Positions 23,948 to 33,551 of a stretch of 64,000 bases of DNA are shown here, in pieces. Every line of letters starts with the position of its first letter. Within the stretch, counting starts at the first letter, position 1. The stretch comes from Virgibacillus necropolis (GTDB lineage Bacteria > Bacillota > Bacilli > Bacillales > Amphibacillaceae). The translations under genes were made by a program, and so were the position numbers. The stretch lies in NCBI RefSeq assembly GCF_002224365.1, contig NZ_CP022437.1:2232001-2296000 (forward strand), in the 5' to 3' direction. The notes below the pieces were generated by a model, which worked only from the letters and a program-made list of their open reading frames with translations, made no database searches and was not told the origin of the DNA.

Positions 23948-25126
23948 ATGAATAATTTTGAGCGTGTTTTTTTAATCGTCATGGATTCAGTTGGTATTGG
24001 TGAAGCGCCTGATGCAGAAAGGTTTAATGATGTAGGTGCAGATACGTTAGGACATATCGCGGATCACATGAACGGGCTTCATATGCCTAACATGGAAAAA
24101 TTGGGTCTTAGTAATATTCGTAAAATTAACGGAATTGAAAGTCAAGAAAGTCCACAAGCACATTTCACAAAAATGCAAGAAGCATCGAATGGAAAGGATA
24201 CGATGACTGGGCATTGGGAGATAATGGGTCTGCATATTGAACAACCGTTTCGTACCTTTTCAGAAGGGTTTCCAGCAGAACTCATCCAAGAGTTAGAAAC
24301 CAAATCTGGACGTAAGATTATTGGAAATAAGCCGGCTTCTGGTACTGAAATACTAGAGGAGTTAGGTGAAGAGCACATGGATACTGGTGCACTTATCGTG
24401 TATACATCGGCAGATTCAGTATTACAAATTGCTGCACATGAAGAAATTGTGCCACTTGAAGAGCAGTATCGTATTTGTGAAATTGCAAGGGAATTAACAT
24501 TAGATGAAAAATATATGGTTGGGCGCGTGATTGCCCGCCCGTTCGTTGGAATACCTGGAGCATTCGAGCGCACATCAAATCGCCATGACTATGCACTAAA
24601 ACCATTCGGCAGGACAGTTATGAATGAATTGAAAGATGCAAACCATGATGTTATAGCATTAGGTAAAATTTCCGATATATATGATGGTGAAGGTGTAACA
24701 GAAGCGATTCGAACAACTGATAATGAGGATGGAATGACGAAATTGGTTGAATCAATGGATAAAGATTTTCATGGCATTAGCTTTTTAAATCTGGTTGACT
24801 TTGATGCGAAATACGGACATCGTCGTGACCCCGAAGGATACGGTAAAGCGCTAGAAGCATATGATGCAAGGCTGCCAGAAGTTTTAAACAAGCTAAAGGA
24901 AAACGATTTATTATTGATTACGGCAGATCATGGTAACGATCCTGTTCACTCAGGAACAGATCATACACGTGAATTTGTACCATTGCTAGCCTATCATAAA
25001 AATATTGATAATGGTTCACATATAAAAGAGAGAGATACATTTGCAGACATTGGGGCTACAATTGCTGAAAACTTTAAGATAACAATGCCTGAGCATGGAA
25101 CAAGCTTTTTAAAAGAGATTCGATAG
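23948..25126 (+). CDS. deoB: Phosphopentomutase
   Basis: A 392-residue alkaline-phosphatase-superfamily enzyme interconverting ribose or deoxyribose 1- and 5-phosphates. The first metal aspartate is in [17 protein letters not shown], the catalytic threonine in [15 protein letters not shown] (T86 region), and the remaining metal ligands in [11 protein letters not shown] and [11 protein letters not shown] with HTREFVP. It begins the deoB-pupG-pdp nucleoside catabolism operon, and GGGAGG precedes the ATG. In B. subtilis drm-pupG follow xerD in the same order. Confidence 0.95.
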   Translation: MNNFERVFLIVMDSVGIGEAPDAERFNDVGADTLGHIADHMNGLHMPNMEKLGLSNIRKINGIESQESPQAHFTKMQEASNGKDTMTGHWEIMGLHIEQPFRTFSEGFPAELIQELETKSGRKIIGNKPASGTEILEELGEEHMDTGALIVYTSADSVLQIAAHEEIVPLEEQYRICEIARELTLDEKYMVGRVIARPFVGIPGAFERTSNRHDYALKPFGRTVMNELKDANHDVIALGKISDIYDGEGVTEAIRTTDNEDGMTKLVESMDKDFHGISFLNLVDFDAKYGHRRDPEGYGKALEAYDARLPEVLNKLKENDLLLITADHGNDPVHSGTDHTREFVPLLAYHKNIDNGSHIKERDTFADIGATIAENFKITMPEHGTSFLKEIR

Positions 25127-25140
25127 GGGGAGAAGAATTT

Positions 25141-25959
25141 ATGTATCGTAATGAGATTCAAGAAGCATGCGCATTTATTGAAAATAAAATAACGTTAAAA
25201 CCAAGTATAGGATTAATTCTAGGTTCTGGACTGGGTGTATTAGGTGATGAGATTGAGAACCCAATAATAATTCCCTATAAAGACATTCCACATTTTCCGG
25301 AATCTACAGTTACAGGACATAAAGGTCAACTCGTAATTGGAAACCTTGAAGGTAAACAGGTAATTGCCATGCAAGGTCGCTTTCACTATTATGAAGGCTA
25401 CACCATGCAACAAGTTACATTTCCAGTTCGGGTAATGAAAGAATTAGGTATTGAATCGATTATTGTAACAAATGCAGCTGGTGGTATAAATAAAGGATTC
25501 AATCCTGGTGATTTAATGCTAATATCCGATCATATTAATAATATGGGCGACAATCCATTACTCGGACCAAATGATGATCGTTTAGGTGTACGATTCCCCG
25601 ATATGTCACAAGTATATAATAGAGAACTTGTTTCTCTTGCGGAGTCCTGTGCGAATCAACTTGGCTTAACGGTTCAAAAGGGTGTTTATGTCGGTAACAC
25701 AGGACCAATATATGAAACACCTGCTGAAATTAAAATGCTTCGCACACTAGGTGGTGACGCAGTCGGAATGTCTACAGTCCCAGAGGTAATTGTTGCAGGT
25801 CATGCGGGTATCCGTGTATTAGGTATCTCTTGTATTTCAAATATGGCTGCTGGAATACTTGACCAACCGTTAACACATGATGAAGTTATGGAAACAACTG
25901 AAAAAGTAAGAGAAAACTTTTTACAATTCGTAAAAAAGATTATTCAAACAATATCCTAA
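25141..25959 (+). CDS. pupG: Purine-nucleoside phosphorylase I
   Basis: A 272-residue trimeric-type phosphorylase splitting (deoxy)guanosine and inosine into base and sugar 1-phosphate. Phosphate-binding residues lie in LILGSGLGVLGDEI and TVTGHKGQLVIG, with MQGRFHYYEGYT. The family signature VTNAAGGINKGFNPGDLMLI is intact, and the base-binding NTGPIYETPAEIKML and GMSTVPEVIVA strands are present. It lies 14 bases after deoB with GGGGGAG between them, so it is in the same operon. The sugar phosphate product feeds DeoB. Confidence 0.94.
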   Translation: MYRNEIQEACAFIENKITLKPSIGLILGSGLGVLGDEIENPIIIPYKDIPHFPESTVTGHKGQLVIGNLEGKQVIAMQGRFHYYEGYTMQQVTFPVRVMKELGIESIIVTNAAGGINKGFNPGDLMLISDHINNMGDNPLLGPNDDRLGVRFPDMSQVYNRELVSLAESCANQLGLTVQKGVYVGNTGPIYETPAEIKMLRTLGGDAVGMSTVPEVIVAGHAGIRVLGISCISNMAAGILDQPLTHDEVMETTEKVRENFLQFVKKIIQTIS

Positions 25960-25986
25960 ATTATTTGCGGGGGAGGTGTTTTTATC

Positions 25987-27294
25987 ATGAGAATGTATGA
26001 TTTAATTGAAAAAAAACGTGATGGTAAGAATTTAACGCAAGAAGAAATTGGGTACTTTATTGATGGTTATACAAACGATGAAATCCCTGATTACCAAGTT
26101 AGTGCATTACTAATGGCCATTTATTTTCAAGATATGTCTGAAGATGAACGAGCAATGCTCACATCTGCAATGGTAAACTCTGGTGATACAATTGATCTAT
26201 CAAATATAGAAGGAATCAAAGTAGACAAGCATTCAACGGGTGGTGTTGGTGATACAACGACACTTATTTTGGCACCACTTGTTGCGTCACTTGGAGTTCC
26301 AGTTGCTAAGATGAGTGGACGTGGTCTTGGACACACTGGTGGAACAATCGATAAATTGGAAGCTGTTCCAGGTTTTCACGTTGAGATAACTAGCGCAGAG
26401 TTTATTGGGCTAGTTAATAAAAATAAGGTTGCCGTAATCGGCCAAACTGGTAATTTAACGCCAGCAGATAAAAAATTATACAGTTTGCGAGATGTTACAG
26501 CGACCGTTAACTCTATCCCTCTGATTGCAAGCTCGATAATGAGTAAAAAAATTGCATCGGGTGCAGATGCGATAGTTTTGGACGTTAAAACTGGTGCTGG
26601 TGCATTCATGAAAGAACTTGATGATGCAAAACAATTAGCAGAAGCTATGGTTTCAATCGGGAATCGGGTTGGACGAAATACGATGGCAGTCATCTCTGAT
26701 ATGTCACAGCCGTTAGGAAGAGCAATCGGTAATGCTTTAGAAGTAAAAGAGGCAATTGAAACATTAAAAGGACAAGGACCAAAAGATCTAACTGAGTTAT
26801 GTTTAACGCTAGGTAGTCAAATGGTAGTATTAGCTGAAAAGGCAACGACAATTGAGGAAGCACGGCAAATGCTTGAAGAAAATATTGCGAATGGTAAAGC
26901 CTTTGAACAGTTTAAAATTTTCTTAGAAGCGCAGGGCGGAGATGCAGGTGTTGCAGATGATCCTAGTTTGTTACCACAAGCGACACATAAGATAGAGTTA
27001 CCTGCTAATACCTCAGGTACAGTTTCCGAAATTGTAGCAAATGATTTTGGCACGGCCGCGATGATGCTCGGGGCGGGTAGGGCAACAAAAGAATCGGAAA
27101 TTGATTTGGCAGTTGGTCTCGTTCTTCATAAAAAGGTAGGAGATTCTGTAAAGGAAGGTGAATCACTCCTAACCATTCATGCAAATGATTCAGATCTTGA
27201 CAAGGTTAAGGAAAAACTATATCAAAGTATTACGATTACCGCTGGTTCAGTGGATGTTCCTTCCTTGATCTATGATAGGATTACAAAAAAATAA
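25987..27294 (+). CDS. pdp: Pyrimidine-nucleoside phosphorylase
   Basis: A 435-residue enzyme that phosphorolyses uridine and thymidine. The N-terminal helical domain [20 protein letters not shown], the family signature [20 protein letters not shown], the phosphate loop [20 protein letters not shown] and the C-terminal barrel-sandwich domain ([20 protein letters not shown]) are all present. It is placed directly after pupG, making a complete salvage operon of purine and pyrimidine phosphorylases plus phosphopentomutase. In B. subtilis pdp is elsewhere, with nupC and deoC, so this linkage differs. Confidence 0.94.
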   Translation: MRMYDLIEKKRDGKNLTQEEIGYFIDGYTNDEIPDYQVSALLMAIYFQDMSEDERAMLTSAMVNSGDTIDLSNIEGIKVDKHSTGGVGDTTTLILAPLVASLGVPVAKMSGRGLGHTGGTIDKLEAVPGFHVEITSAEFIGLVNKNKVAVIGQTGNLTPADKKLYSLRDVTATVNSIPLIASSIMSKKIASGADAIVLDVKTGAGAFMKELDDAKQLAEAMVSIGNRVGRNTMAVISDMSQPLGRAIGNALEVKEAIETLKGQGPKDLTELCLTLGSQMVVLAEKATTIEEARQMLEENIANGKAFEQFKIFLEAQGGDAGVADDPSLLPQATHKIELPANTSGTVSEIVANDFGTAAMMLGAGRATKESEIDLAVGLVLHKKVGDSVKEGESLLTIHANDSDLDKVKEKLYQSITITAGSVDVPSLIYDRITKK

Positions 27295-27309
27295 ATTAAG
27301 AAATGCTAA

Positions 27310-27352
27310 ACACTCAGAATTTCGGATCAGACGAAATTCTGAGTGTTTTTTA
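27310..27352 (+). terminator. Intrinsic terminator of deoB-pupG-pdp
   Basis: CACTCAGAATTTCG and CGAAATTCTGAGTG form a perfect 14-bp stem, followed by TTTTTTATT. Confidence 0.9.
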
Positions 27353-27425
27353 TTCTCTTAGCTACTTATAAAAAGTGAATATATTGGAAAACCTAGAAAT
27401 AAATAGAATGTTGGAGGTAACAGTT

Positions 27426-28610
27426 ATGAAAAATTTGATTATTGTACTTTGCACTGTTTTTATAGTTTATGTAGGAATTTCAATACCAGTCTATGCCGAA
27501 GAAAGCAATTCGGATAAGAAGACTGATTCATTAAATCTAGCATCAAAAGCAAAATCTGCTATATTACTTGAACAGGATACAGGTACGATACTTTATGATA
27601 AAAATGCAAATGAAAAGCTTCCCCCTGCAAGTATGACAAAAATAATGACGCTTTTGTTAATTATGGAAGCATTAGATAATGAAAAAATTGACTTGGATGA
27701 AAAAGTCCGTATCAGTGAATATGCTGCGTCTATGGGCGGTTCCCAAATTTTCCTAGAAGCAGGAGAAGAAATGACCGTTAACGATTTATTAAAAGGTGTG
27801 GCAATTGCTTCTGGTAATGACGCTAGTGTTGCACTTGCCGAACGAATCGCTGGAAGTGAAGAAGAGTTTGTTAAAAAAATGAATGAAAAAGTGAAGGAAT
27901 TGGGACTTGAAAATACTAAATTTCAAAATCCAACGGGTCTACCTGCTGAAGATCATTATTCAACGGCATATGATATGGCGGTTATTGCGCAGCATTTATT
28001 AAACCATGAAGAAATAACTGATTATACTTCTGTCTATGAAGACTATTTGAGAAAAGGGCAAGAAGATGAATTTTGGTTAGTAAATACAAACAAACTAGTT
28101 AAATTTTATCCAGGTGTAGATGGGTTAAAAACAGGTTACACCAGTGAAGCAAAATATTGTTTAACTGCTACTGCAAAAAAGAATGATATGCGTGTAGTAA
28201 CGGTTGTCATGGGTGCTGAATCGCCAAAAGTGCGTAATTCTATCGTCTCGAATATGTTGGACTATAGCTTTCAGCATTTTGAAACCACTAATCTCTATAA
28301 AAAAGGGGAACAGGTTGCTAAGTTAGACCTACTTAAGGCAAAAAAGAGTGATATTAAGGTTGTTTCCTCACAACCAATAAGTACTGTCCATAAAAAAGGT
28401 GAGAAAGTCGAAAACTTTACGACATCTGTAAAATTAGATCAAGCAATTGCCCCACCATTAAAAAAAGGGGAACAAGTTGGAACATTGGTTGTCAAAAACG
28501 GGGATAAGGTTTTGTCTGAAACACCGTTAATACTTGAAGAAAATGCAGATACCGCCAATGTATTTACGTTATTTAATCGCACGTTACAAAAAATAGCTAA
28601 ATACAACTAA
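27426..28610 (+). CDS. dacF: D-alanyl-D-alanine carboxypeptidase DacF (sporulation)
   Basis: 394 residues from ATG 27426 (GGAGG 8 bases upstream; the frame extends upstream without a ribosome site). It has a signal peptide ending near PVYA-EES, then the penicillin-binding serine peptidase motifs: S69-x-x-K72 (SMTKIM), SGN (IASGNDAS) and KTG (GLKTGYT). A C-terminal PBP5-type beta domain (YKKGEQVAKLDLLKAKKSDI) ends with an amphipathic anchor. It trims peptide side chains of spore cortex precursor. It stands directly before spoIIAA, as in B. subtilis, where dacF and spoIIA are partly cotranscribed in the forespore. Confidence 0.93.
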   Translation: MKNLIIVLCTVFIVYVGISIPVYAEESNSDKKTDSLNLASKAKSAILLEQDTGTILYDKNANEKLPPASMTKIMTLLLIMEALDNEKIDLDEKVRISEYAASMGGSQIFLEAGEEMTVNDLLKGVAIASGNDASVALAERIAGSEEEFVKKMNEKVKELGLENTKFQNPTGLPAEDHYSTAYDMAVIAQHLLNHEEITDYTSVYEDYLRKGQEDEFWLVNTNKLVKFYPGVDGLKTGYTSEAKYCLTATAKKNDMRVVTVVMGAESPKVRNSIVSNMLDYSFQHFETTNLYKKGEQVAKLDLLKAKKSDIKVVSSQPISTVHKKGEKVENFTTSVKLDQAIAPPLKKGEQVGTLVVKNGDKVLSETPLILEENADTANVFTLFNRTLQKIAKYN

Positions 28611-28704
28611 CTTTGTCGAATTTCTTCTTCTTTTGACATCTTGCAGGAATAGTGTGGCTGAATAAAGAAAGTAAACTATATAACTTTTGTAAGGAGGAGA
28701 ATTT

Positions 28705-29058
28705 GTGGGGATGAATTCTACATTCAAAGTAGTAGAAGATGTTCTAATTGTTCGATTAGAAGGGGAATTAGATCATCATGAAGCAGAAGCGTTAAGAGAA
28801 CAGTGGAAAAATATGATTGAAAAAAATCTAGTGAAACATGTTATTTTAAATTTAGAAGCTGTTTCATTTATGGATAGTTCGGGACTTGGTGTTGTACTAG
28901 GTAGGTATAAAGAAATATTACAGCTTGGAGGGGAAATGGTAGTTTGTTCAATTTCTTTACCAGTAAAACGACTTTTTGAAATGTCTGGACTATTTAAGAT
29001 TATCAGGTTGGAAGATGATGAGCAGAGTGCACTATTTACGTTGGGGGTGGCTTCATGA
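28705..29058 (+). CDS. spoIIAA: Anti-sigma F factor antagonist SpoIIAA
   Basis: A 117-residue STAS-domain protein, identical in length to the B. subtilis protein when started at GTG 28705 (GGAGG 7 bases upstream). The phosphorylation site is S58 in [15 protein letters not shown]. The dephosphorylated form displaces sigma-F from SpoIIAB in the forespore; SpoIIAB phosphorylates it and SpoIIE reverses this. Its stop overlaps the spoIIAB start by 4 bases (ATGA). A sigma-H promoter is expected upstream; AGGAATA and CTGAATAAA are present, but their spacing is too short to claim. Confidence 0.96.
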   Translation: MGMNSTFKVVEDVLIVRLEGELDHHEAEALREQWKNMIEKNLVKHVILNLEAVSFMDSSGLGVVLGRYKEILQLGGEMVVCSISLPVKRLFEMSGLFKIIRLEDDEQSALFTLGVAS

Positions 29059-29495
29059 AGAATGAAATGTATGTAGAGTTTTCCAGTATAAGTGAAAACG
29101 AATCATTTGCACGTGTATTAGTCGCATCGTTTATCGCACAACTCGATCCAACAATGGATGAATTAACTGAAATTAAAACAGTCGTTTCAGAAGCAGTAAC
29201 AAATTCAATTATACATGGCTACAATAATGAAGCTGATCATAAAATAGCTATTGAGTGTAAAATCTATGATGACGAAATTGAACTTATGATCAAAGATGAT
29301 GGAATTGGAATTGTTGATATTGATGAAGCGCGCCAACCTTTATATACATCCAAACCTGAGTTAGAACGATCAGGGATGGGATTCACCATAATCGAAAACT
29401 TTATGGACTCCGTTAATGTAATTTCAACTGTACAAGAAGGTACAACAGTTATGATGAAAAAGCAATTAACAAAAAGTAAAACGGTTTGTAAATAG
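29055..29495 (+). CDS. spoIIAB: Anti-sigma F factor / serine kinase SpoIIAB
   Basis: A 146-residue GHKL-fold kinase, the B. subtilis length. The N box reads [17 protein letters not shown], the G1 box [15 protein letters not shown], and the ATP-lid/G2 region [15 protein letters not shown]. It holds sigma-F inactive with ATP and phosphorylates SpoIIAA. The coding region is coupled to spoIIAA by an ATGA overlap and precedes sigF by 4 bases, so the three-gene switch is intact. Confidence 0.96.
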   Translation: MKNEMYVEFSSISENESFARVLVASFIAQLDPTMDELTEIKTVVSEAVTNSIIHGYNNEADHKIAIECKIYDDEIELMIKDDGIGIVDIDEARQPLYTSKPELERSGMGFTIIENFMDSVNVISTVQEGTTVMMKKQLTKSKTVCK

Positions 29496-29499
29496 GGAT

Positions 29500-30258
29500 A
29501 TGCCTATGGATGTAAATGTAAAGCATCATAAACGGGAAGAACAATTAACGGATAAAGAAGTGAAAGCATACATTTATAAAAGCCAAAATGGTGATAAATC
29601 AGCTAGGGATATATTGGTTGAAAGGAATGTCCGATTGGTATGGTCGGTTGTTCAGCGTTTTATTAATCGTGGATATGATCCAGATGATCTTTTTCAAATT
29701 GGAAGTATCGGTTTAATCAAGTCAATTGATAAATTTGATTTATCTTATAATGTACGATTTTCCACTTATGCAGTTCCAATGATTATCGGTGAAATTCAAC
29801 GTTTCATCCGTGATGATGGTAGTGTAAAGGTGAGTCGGTCACTAAAAGAAATTGGTAATAAAATCCGAAAGAAAAGGGATGAGTTAACCAAAGAGCTTGG
29901 CCGATCACCAACAGTTAATGAAGTTGCTTACATTTTAGAGATTACCCCTGAAGAAGTAGTTCAAGCGGAAGAGGCTACGAAAACATTGCACTCGATCCAT
30001 GAGACGGTTTTTGAAAATGATGGCGATCCGATTACGCTATTAGATCAAATCGCCGATCAAGATACAGGGTGGTTTGATAAGTTAACGCTACAGGAGGCAA
30101 TTAGGGGGCTCAATGAAAGAGAGCGGCTTATCGTATATTTACGGTACTATAAGGATAAAACACAATCAGAAGTAGCGGAAAGACTTGGGATATCACAGGT
30201 TCAAGTCTCACGCTTAGAGAAAAAGATTCTAGATGAAATGAAGAAAATAATGGACTAA
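29500..30258 (+). CDS. sigF: RNA polymerase sigma-F factor
   Basis: A 252-residue forespore sigma factor. Region 2 is RNVRLVWSVVQRFINRGYDP then DDLFQIGSIGLIKSIDKFDL, with the -10-recognition strand RFSTYAVPMIIGEIQRFIRD. Region 3 is SRSLKEIGNKIRKKRDELTK. Region 4 (QSEVAERLGISQVQVSRLEK) contacts the -35. It directs the first forespore regulon, including spoIIR, gpr and dacF. Start ATG 29500 has a weak GGGATAT site, fitting translation coupled to spoIIAB. A terminator follows immediately. Confidence 0.96.
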   Translation: MPMDVNVKHHKREEQLTDKEVKAYIYKSQNGDKSARDILVERNVRLVWSVVQRFINRGYDPDDLFQIGSIGLIKSIDKFDLSYNVRFSTYAVPMIIGEIQRFIRDDGSVKVSRSLKEIGNKIRKKRDELTKELGRSPTVNEVAYILEITPEEVVQAEEATKTLHSIHETVFENDGDPITLLDQIADQDTGWFDKLTLQEAIRGLNERERLIVYLRYYKDKTQSEVAERLGISQVQVSRLEKKILDEMKKIMD

Positions 30259-30262
30259 TTTG

Positions 30263-30288
30263 ACATCACTTTATAGTGGTGTTTTTTT
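30263..30288 (+). terminator. Intrinsic terminator of the spoIIA operon
   Basis: ACATCACT pairs with AGTGGTGT (one G-U) around TTAT, followed by seven T, 5 bases behind the sigF stop. Confidence 0.85.
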
Positions 30289-30320
30289 ATTTTTGGCTGT
30301 TTTAGTAAAGTTTGTTGCTG

Positions 30321-30781
30321 TTGATATAAAATGCGACATACCATTCCGTCCCGGAAATACAATGCGAAGTGACTGCTGGTTGTTTGCAGCTGCGAACCGT
30401 TGCTTTCCGCGGGCACGGCTTCAGCCTCCTCGCGGAAGACCACCGCTGCGGGGTCTTCAGACTCGTGCTGTTCCCGCAGGAGTCAACGGTCCTCCGCTCC
30501 AAACAACTGCCAAAATAGCGGAAAACATGCTCTAATCAATAAAGTGATTACGACTGTTGCATTATTGGCCCCCGCACTAGCGAAGGAAAAAAACGGAGAC
30601 TCCTGCGGGAAGCGAAGACGATGAGACCCCGCAGTGAGCGGTTTTTGCTCGCGAGGAGGCTCAGCGCGAGCCCGCGGAAAGCGTAGTGTTTTTCCGCAGC
30701 GATCGCAGGGCACCGAACATGATTTTTAGTCACATCGTAATGTATTCCCGGAGCGGTAAGTTATGTCGCAGTCTATATTAA
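30321..30781. repeat. 461-bp GC-rich palindromic element (family D, MITE-like)
   Basis: The ends are 54-base imperfect inverted copies (30321-30374 and 30728-30781; by my count 42 of 54 positions agree, sharing TGCGACATA and GTGACT). Inside lie two further inverted GC-rich modules: 30402-30500 (GCTTTCCGCGGGC...CCCGCAGGAGTC) and 30594-30684 (GGAGACTCCTGCGGG...CCCGCGGAAAGC). Short GC-rich open frames on both strands are by-products. Similar GC-rich modules are familiar from other Bacillaceae intergenic regions. No transposase is present. It fills the 668 bases between sigF and spoVAA, which hold no gene. Confidence 0.75.
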
Positions 30782-30927
30782 CTACTTGTTCTGTTTTTTT
30801 GATAAAAGCACCATTCTTTTAGAAAACAGTCTTATTTTTTATCATATTTATTTAATCAAACGTGATAAAAATAACTTTTTAACAAACACTATGAACTATA
30901 CACAAAAAAAGAGGTGAGAGACAGGTT

Positions 30928-31542
30928 ATGGAAATTGTCTACTTACGAATGAAAAAGAGTATAGCCGTTGAAAAGTTACAGTACGTGAAATTAAAACATA
31001 TTGCCTACACCTCTGCACAGACTGAAATTAAAAAACAATTAGAAGAAACGCTCATTTATCGAATTACACAAAAAGACAACAACATTGTTATAATCGATAG
31101 CTTCATAATCATTGATCATTTAACAAAGTTATGGCCAAATTTAGAGTTTCAAGTAATGGGACCAGAACAGTCGATTATTCGAGTAGAGAAACATAAAAAG
31201 AAAACATCTGTATTAGTTGTTTCATTCGTTTGGTTGTTGTTATTTATCGGGACAGCAATGACCATTATGAACTTTCATTATGACGTTAGCATGCAGGCAG
31301 TCCAACAAAAGTTACACTACTTATTGACTGGAGAACGTAATGAATATCCTTTATGGATCCAGATTCCTTATTCTGTAGGATTAGGGTTAGGGATGTTACT
31401 CTACTTCAATCACTGGTTTAAAAAACGATTTAATGAAGAACCAAGCCCACTAGAAATAGAAATTTATAATTACCAACAAGACCTTGATCGATATGTAAGC
31501 TATCATGAAAACAAATTAAACGATAATCATGCTCCTGATTAA
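30928..31542 (+). CDS. spoVAA: Stage V sporulation protein AA
   Basis: 204 residues: an N-terminal soluble domain (MEIVYLRMKKSIAVEKLQYV to about residue 90) and two membrane segments (SVLVVSFVWLLLFIGTAMTI and IPYSVGLGLGMLLYFNHWF), then a charged tail. SpoVA proteins form the inner-membrane channel that imports dipicolinic acid in sporulation and releases it in germination. GAGGTGAG precedes the ATG. spoVAB overlaps its end by 14 bases. A sigma-G promoter is expected upstream, but the bases are too AT-rich to place it. Confidence 0.92.
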   Translation: MEIVYLRMKKSIAVEKLQYVKLKHIAYTSAQTEIKKQLEETLIYRITQKDNNIVIIDSFIIIDHLTKLWPNLEFQVMGPEQSIIRVEKHKKKTSVLVVSFVWLLLFIGTAMTIMNFHYDVSMQAVQQKLHYLLTGERNEYPLWIQIPYSVGLGLGMLLYFNHWFKKRFNEEPSPLEIEIYNYQQDLDRYVSYHENKLNDNHAPD

Positions 31543-31948
31543 GTTTGCTGAGGTATTTATTGGGCTTGCTAGTGGTCTTGCAGTTGGATCGGGATTTATA
31601 GCGTTTTTGATGGTATTGGGCATTATACCAAGGTTAATTCAACTTAGTCGTTCAATGAAATTAATATATCTTTATGTTCCATGTGTTATTGCTGGCTCGT
31701 TATTTGGAGTTTATTTGTCCTTTACAGCAACTACATGGGACCAACCGCTGATTGTATTAACGTTATGGGGAGTATTTCATGGGATATTTGTTGGAATGCT
31801 TGCTGCGGCATTGACAGAGGTGTTAAACGTAATTCCGATTTTGTCAAAACGTATCGGCGTTGATAAACAATTGCTTTGGTTATTAATGGCAATTGTATTT
31901 GGGAAAATTACTGGTTCAATTTTTCAATGGACCTTCTTTGTAAAATAA
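31529..31948 (+). CDS. spoVAB: Stage V sporulation protein AB
   Basis: A 139-residue membrane protein with about five hydrophobic segments (FIGLASGLAVGSGFIAFLMV, YLYVPCVIAGSLFGVYLSFT, LTLWGVFHGIFVGMLAAALT, LLWLLMAIVFGKITGSIFQW). The size and glycine pattern match SpoVAB, a minor subunit of the dipicolinate channel complex. It overlaps spoVAA and is followed 20 bases later by spoVAF. The core channel genes spoVAC, spoVAD and spoVAE, which follow spoVAB in B. subtilis, are absent here. Confidence 0.9.
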   Translation: MLLIKFAEVFIGLASGLAVGSGFIAFLMVLGIIPRLIQLSRSMKLIYLYVPCVIAGSLFGVYLSFTATTWDQPLIVLTLWGVFHGIFVGMLAAALTEVLNVIPILSKRIGVDKQLLWLLMAIVFGKITGSIFQWTFFVK

Positions 31949-31968
31949 TCGATGGGAGGGAATAGGTA

Positions 31969-33468
31969 GTGACAACAAAACAATCTAATAAATCCAAAAC
32001 ACCGATTTCAGCAAATATAGATGATGTTGAAGCTTTCATGAAAGAGCAAGTAGGTGCAGGTTTATCATTTGATCTTGGTTTTCGAGAGCTTATCATTATG
32101 AAAAAGAAAATACAGTTATATTATGTGACGGGTCTTACTGACACGTCTGTTATATTGGAAGTAATAAAAAAATTAATCGATATAAATGATAGCGAAAGTA
32201 ACAAAAAAAAAATACCAGAAATTATTAAAAACCGATTAGTTCACCAGCAAGTAGAAGCTATAAAAACGATAGATGAAGCGGTAGATCAGGTCTTATCAGG
32301 ATTGACGGTGATCTTTGTCGATGGGGAAAAACAAGCATATGTAGTGGATGTACGTAATTACCCAGGCCGACAACCAGCGGAACCAGATACAGAACAGGTA
32401 ATTCGTGGTTCAAGAGATGGGTATACAGAAAACATTATCCAAAACACTGCGCTAACAAGAAGAAGAGTCCGTGATGCGAGGCTTCGGAATGAAATGTTAA
32501 AGGTTGGTGAACGCTCAAAAACAGATATTTGTATTAGTTACTTACAGGACATTGCTGATGATGGTCTTGTAAAAGTAATTAAAGAAAAGATTCAAGCGAT
32601 TGAAGTTGATGGTATACCTATGACGGATAAAGCAATTGAAGAATTTATTATTAAACGTAAATGGAGTCCATACCCATTAGTACGATATACGGAAAGACCA
32701 GATGTAGCTGCGACTCATCTTTTGGAAGGACATGTTTTAGTCACCGTTGATACGTCGCCAAGTGTGATTATTTTGCCTACAACATATTTTCATCACTTAC
32801 AGCATGCGGAGGAATTTAGACAGGCTCCCGCAGTTGGAACTTTTATTCGTTGGGCAAGGTATATTGCTATTTTAGCATCCCTGTATCTCCTTCCGCTATG
32901 GCTATTATTTGTAATGGAACCATCCTTGTTACCCAAGCAGTTGTCATTTATCGGTTTGAACGAAGAAGGCAGTATACCAGTCTATATTCAAATCATCATG
33001 GGTGATTTAGGGATTGAGTTTTTACGGATGGCGGCCATACACACCCCAACACCATTATCAACCGCTATGGGCTTAATTGCAGCAGTATTAATTGGTCAGA
33101 TTGCGATCGACGTTGGAATGTTTAGCCCTGAAGTAATTCTCTATGTTTCAATTGCTGCAATTGGCTCCTATGTTACGCCAAGTTATGAATTAGCTTCTGC
33201 AAACAAGTTAGCACGAATGGCGTTGGTTATCATTACAGCATTTTTCGGTTTAATCGGATTTATTATTGGTTTTACCTTGTTCATGTTATTTTTAGCAAGT
33301 CTAAAGTCAATTCGAACCCCATACTTATGGCCGTTATTACCGTTTAATCCAAAAGCAATGGTGCAAGTGATCTTACGAGTGCCAGTTCCATTATCAAATG
33401 ACCGTCCTAGCATTGTTCACCCGAAAAACAATTATCGACAACCACCAAGAAAAAAAGAACTTAGATAA
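31969..33468 (+). CDS. spoVAF: Stage V sporulation protein AF (GerA-family)
   Basis: A 499-residue GerA/SpoVAF-type protein: a large N-terminal cytoplasmic domain (to about residue 295) with the family segment QNTALTRRRVRDARLRNEML, VLVTVDTSPSVIILPTTYFH, and about five membrane helices from WARYIAILASLYLLPLWLLF. FSPEVILYVSIAAIGSYVTP is the conserved core helix region. It is thought to work with the germination machinery and a small partner (FigP) in amplifying germination. GGGAGGG lies before a GTG start. Its stop codon directly abuts a shortened family E repeat. In B. subtilis it likewise precedes lysA. Confidence 0.93.
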   Translation: MTTKQSNKSKTPISANIDDVEAFMKEQVGAGLSFDLGFRELIIMKKKIQLYYVTGLTDTSVILEVIKKLIDINDSESNKKKIPEIIKNRLVHQQVEAIKTIDEAVDQVLSGLTVIFVDGEKQAYVVDVRNYPGRQPAEPDTEQVIRGSRDGYTENIIQNTALTRRRVRDARLRNEMLKVGERSKTDICISYLQDIADDGLVKVIKEKIQAIEVDGIPMTDKAIEEFIIKRKWSPYPLVRYTERPDVAATHLLEGHVLVTVDTSPSVIILPTTYFHHLQHAEEFRQAPAVGTFIRWARYIAILASLYLLPLWLLFVMEPSLLPKQLSFIGLNEEGSIPVYIQIIMGDLGIEFLRMAAIHTPTPLSTAMGLIAAVLIGQIAIDVGMFSPEVILYVSIAAIGSYVTPSYELASANKLARMALVIITAFFGLIGFIIGFTLFMLFLASLKSIRTPYLWPLLPFNPKAMVQVILRVPVPLSNDRPSIVHPKNNYRQPPRKKELR

Positions 33469-33512
33469 AGTGAAACTTCATCCAGTAGGGGTTTTACTGC
33501 CCGTCAAACTGC
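33469..33512. repeat. Shortened family E repeat after spoVAF
   Basis: AGTGAAACTTCATCCAGTAG...GGTTTTACTGCCCGTCAAACT matches both ends of the longer unit at 52936-53090 but lacks its middle. Confidence 0.55.
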
Positions 33513-33513
33513 G

Positions 33514-33551
33514 ATAAAACGAAAGTACTTTGTAAAGTGCTTTCGTTTTTT
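33514..33551 (+). terminator. Intrinsic terminator of the spoVA operon
   Basis: AACGAAAGTACTTT and AAAGTGCTTTCGTT pair (one G-T) and are followed by a T-run, TTTTTTG. Confidence 0.85.

Noticed and set aside
28640-28670. Sigma-H promoter before spoIIAA (AGGAATA and CTGAATAAA)
   Set aside because: The two elements are separated by only about 6 bases, far less than the usual spacing, so the match is probably chance.
30260-30733. Several GC-rich open frames on both strands between sigF and spoVAA
   Set aside because: They are by-products of the high-GC palindromic repeat: overlapping frames on both strands, arginine/serine-rich products and no ribosome sites.
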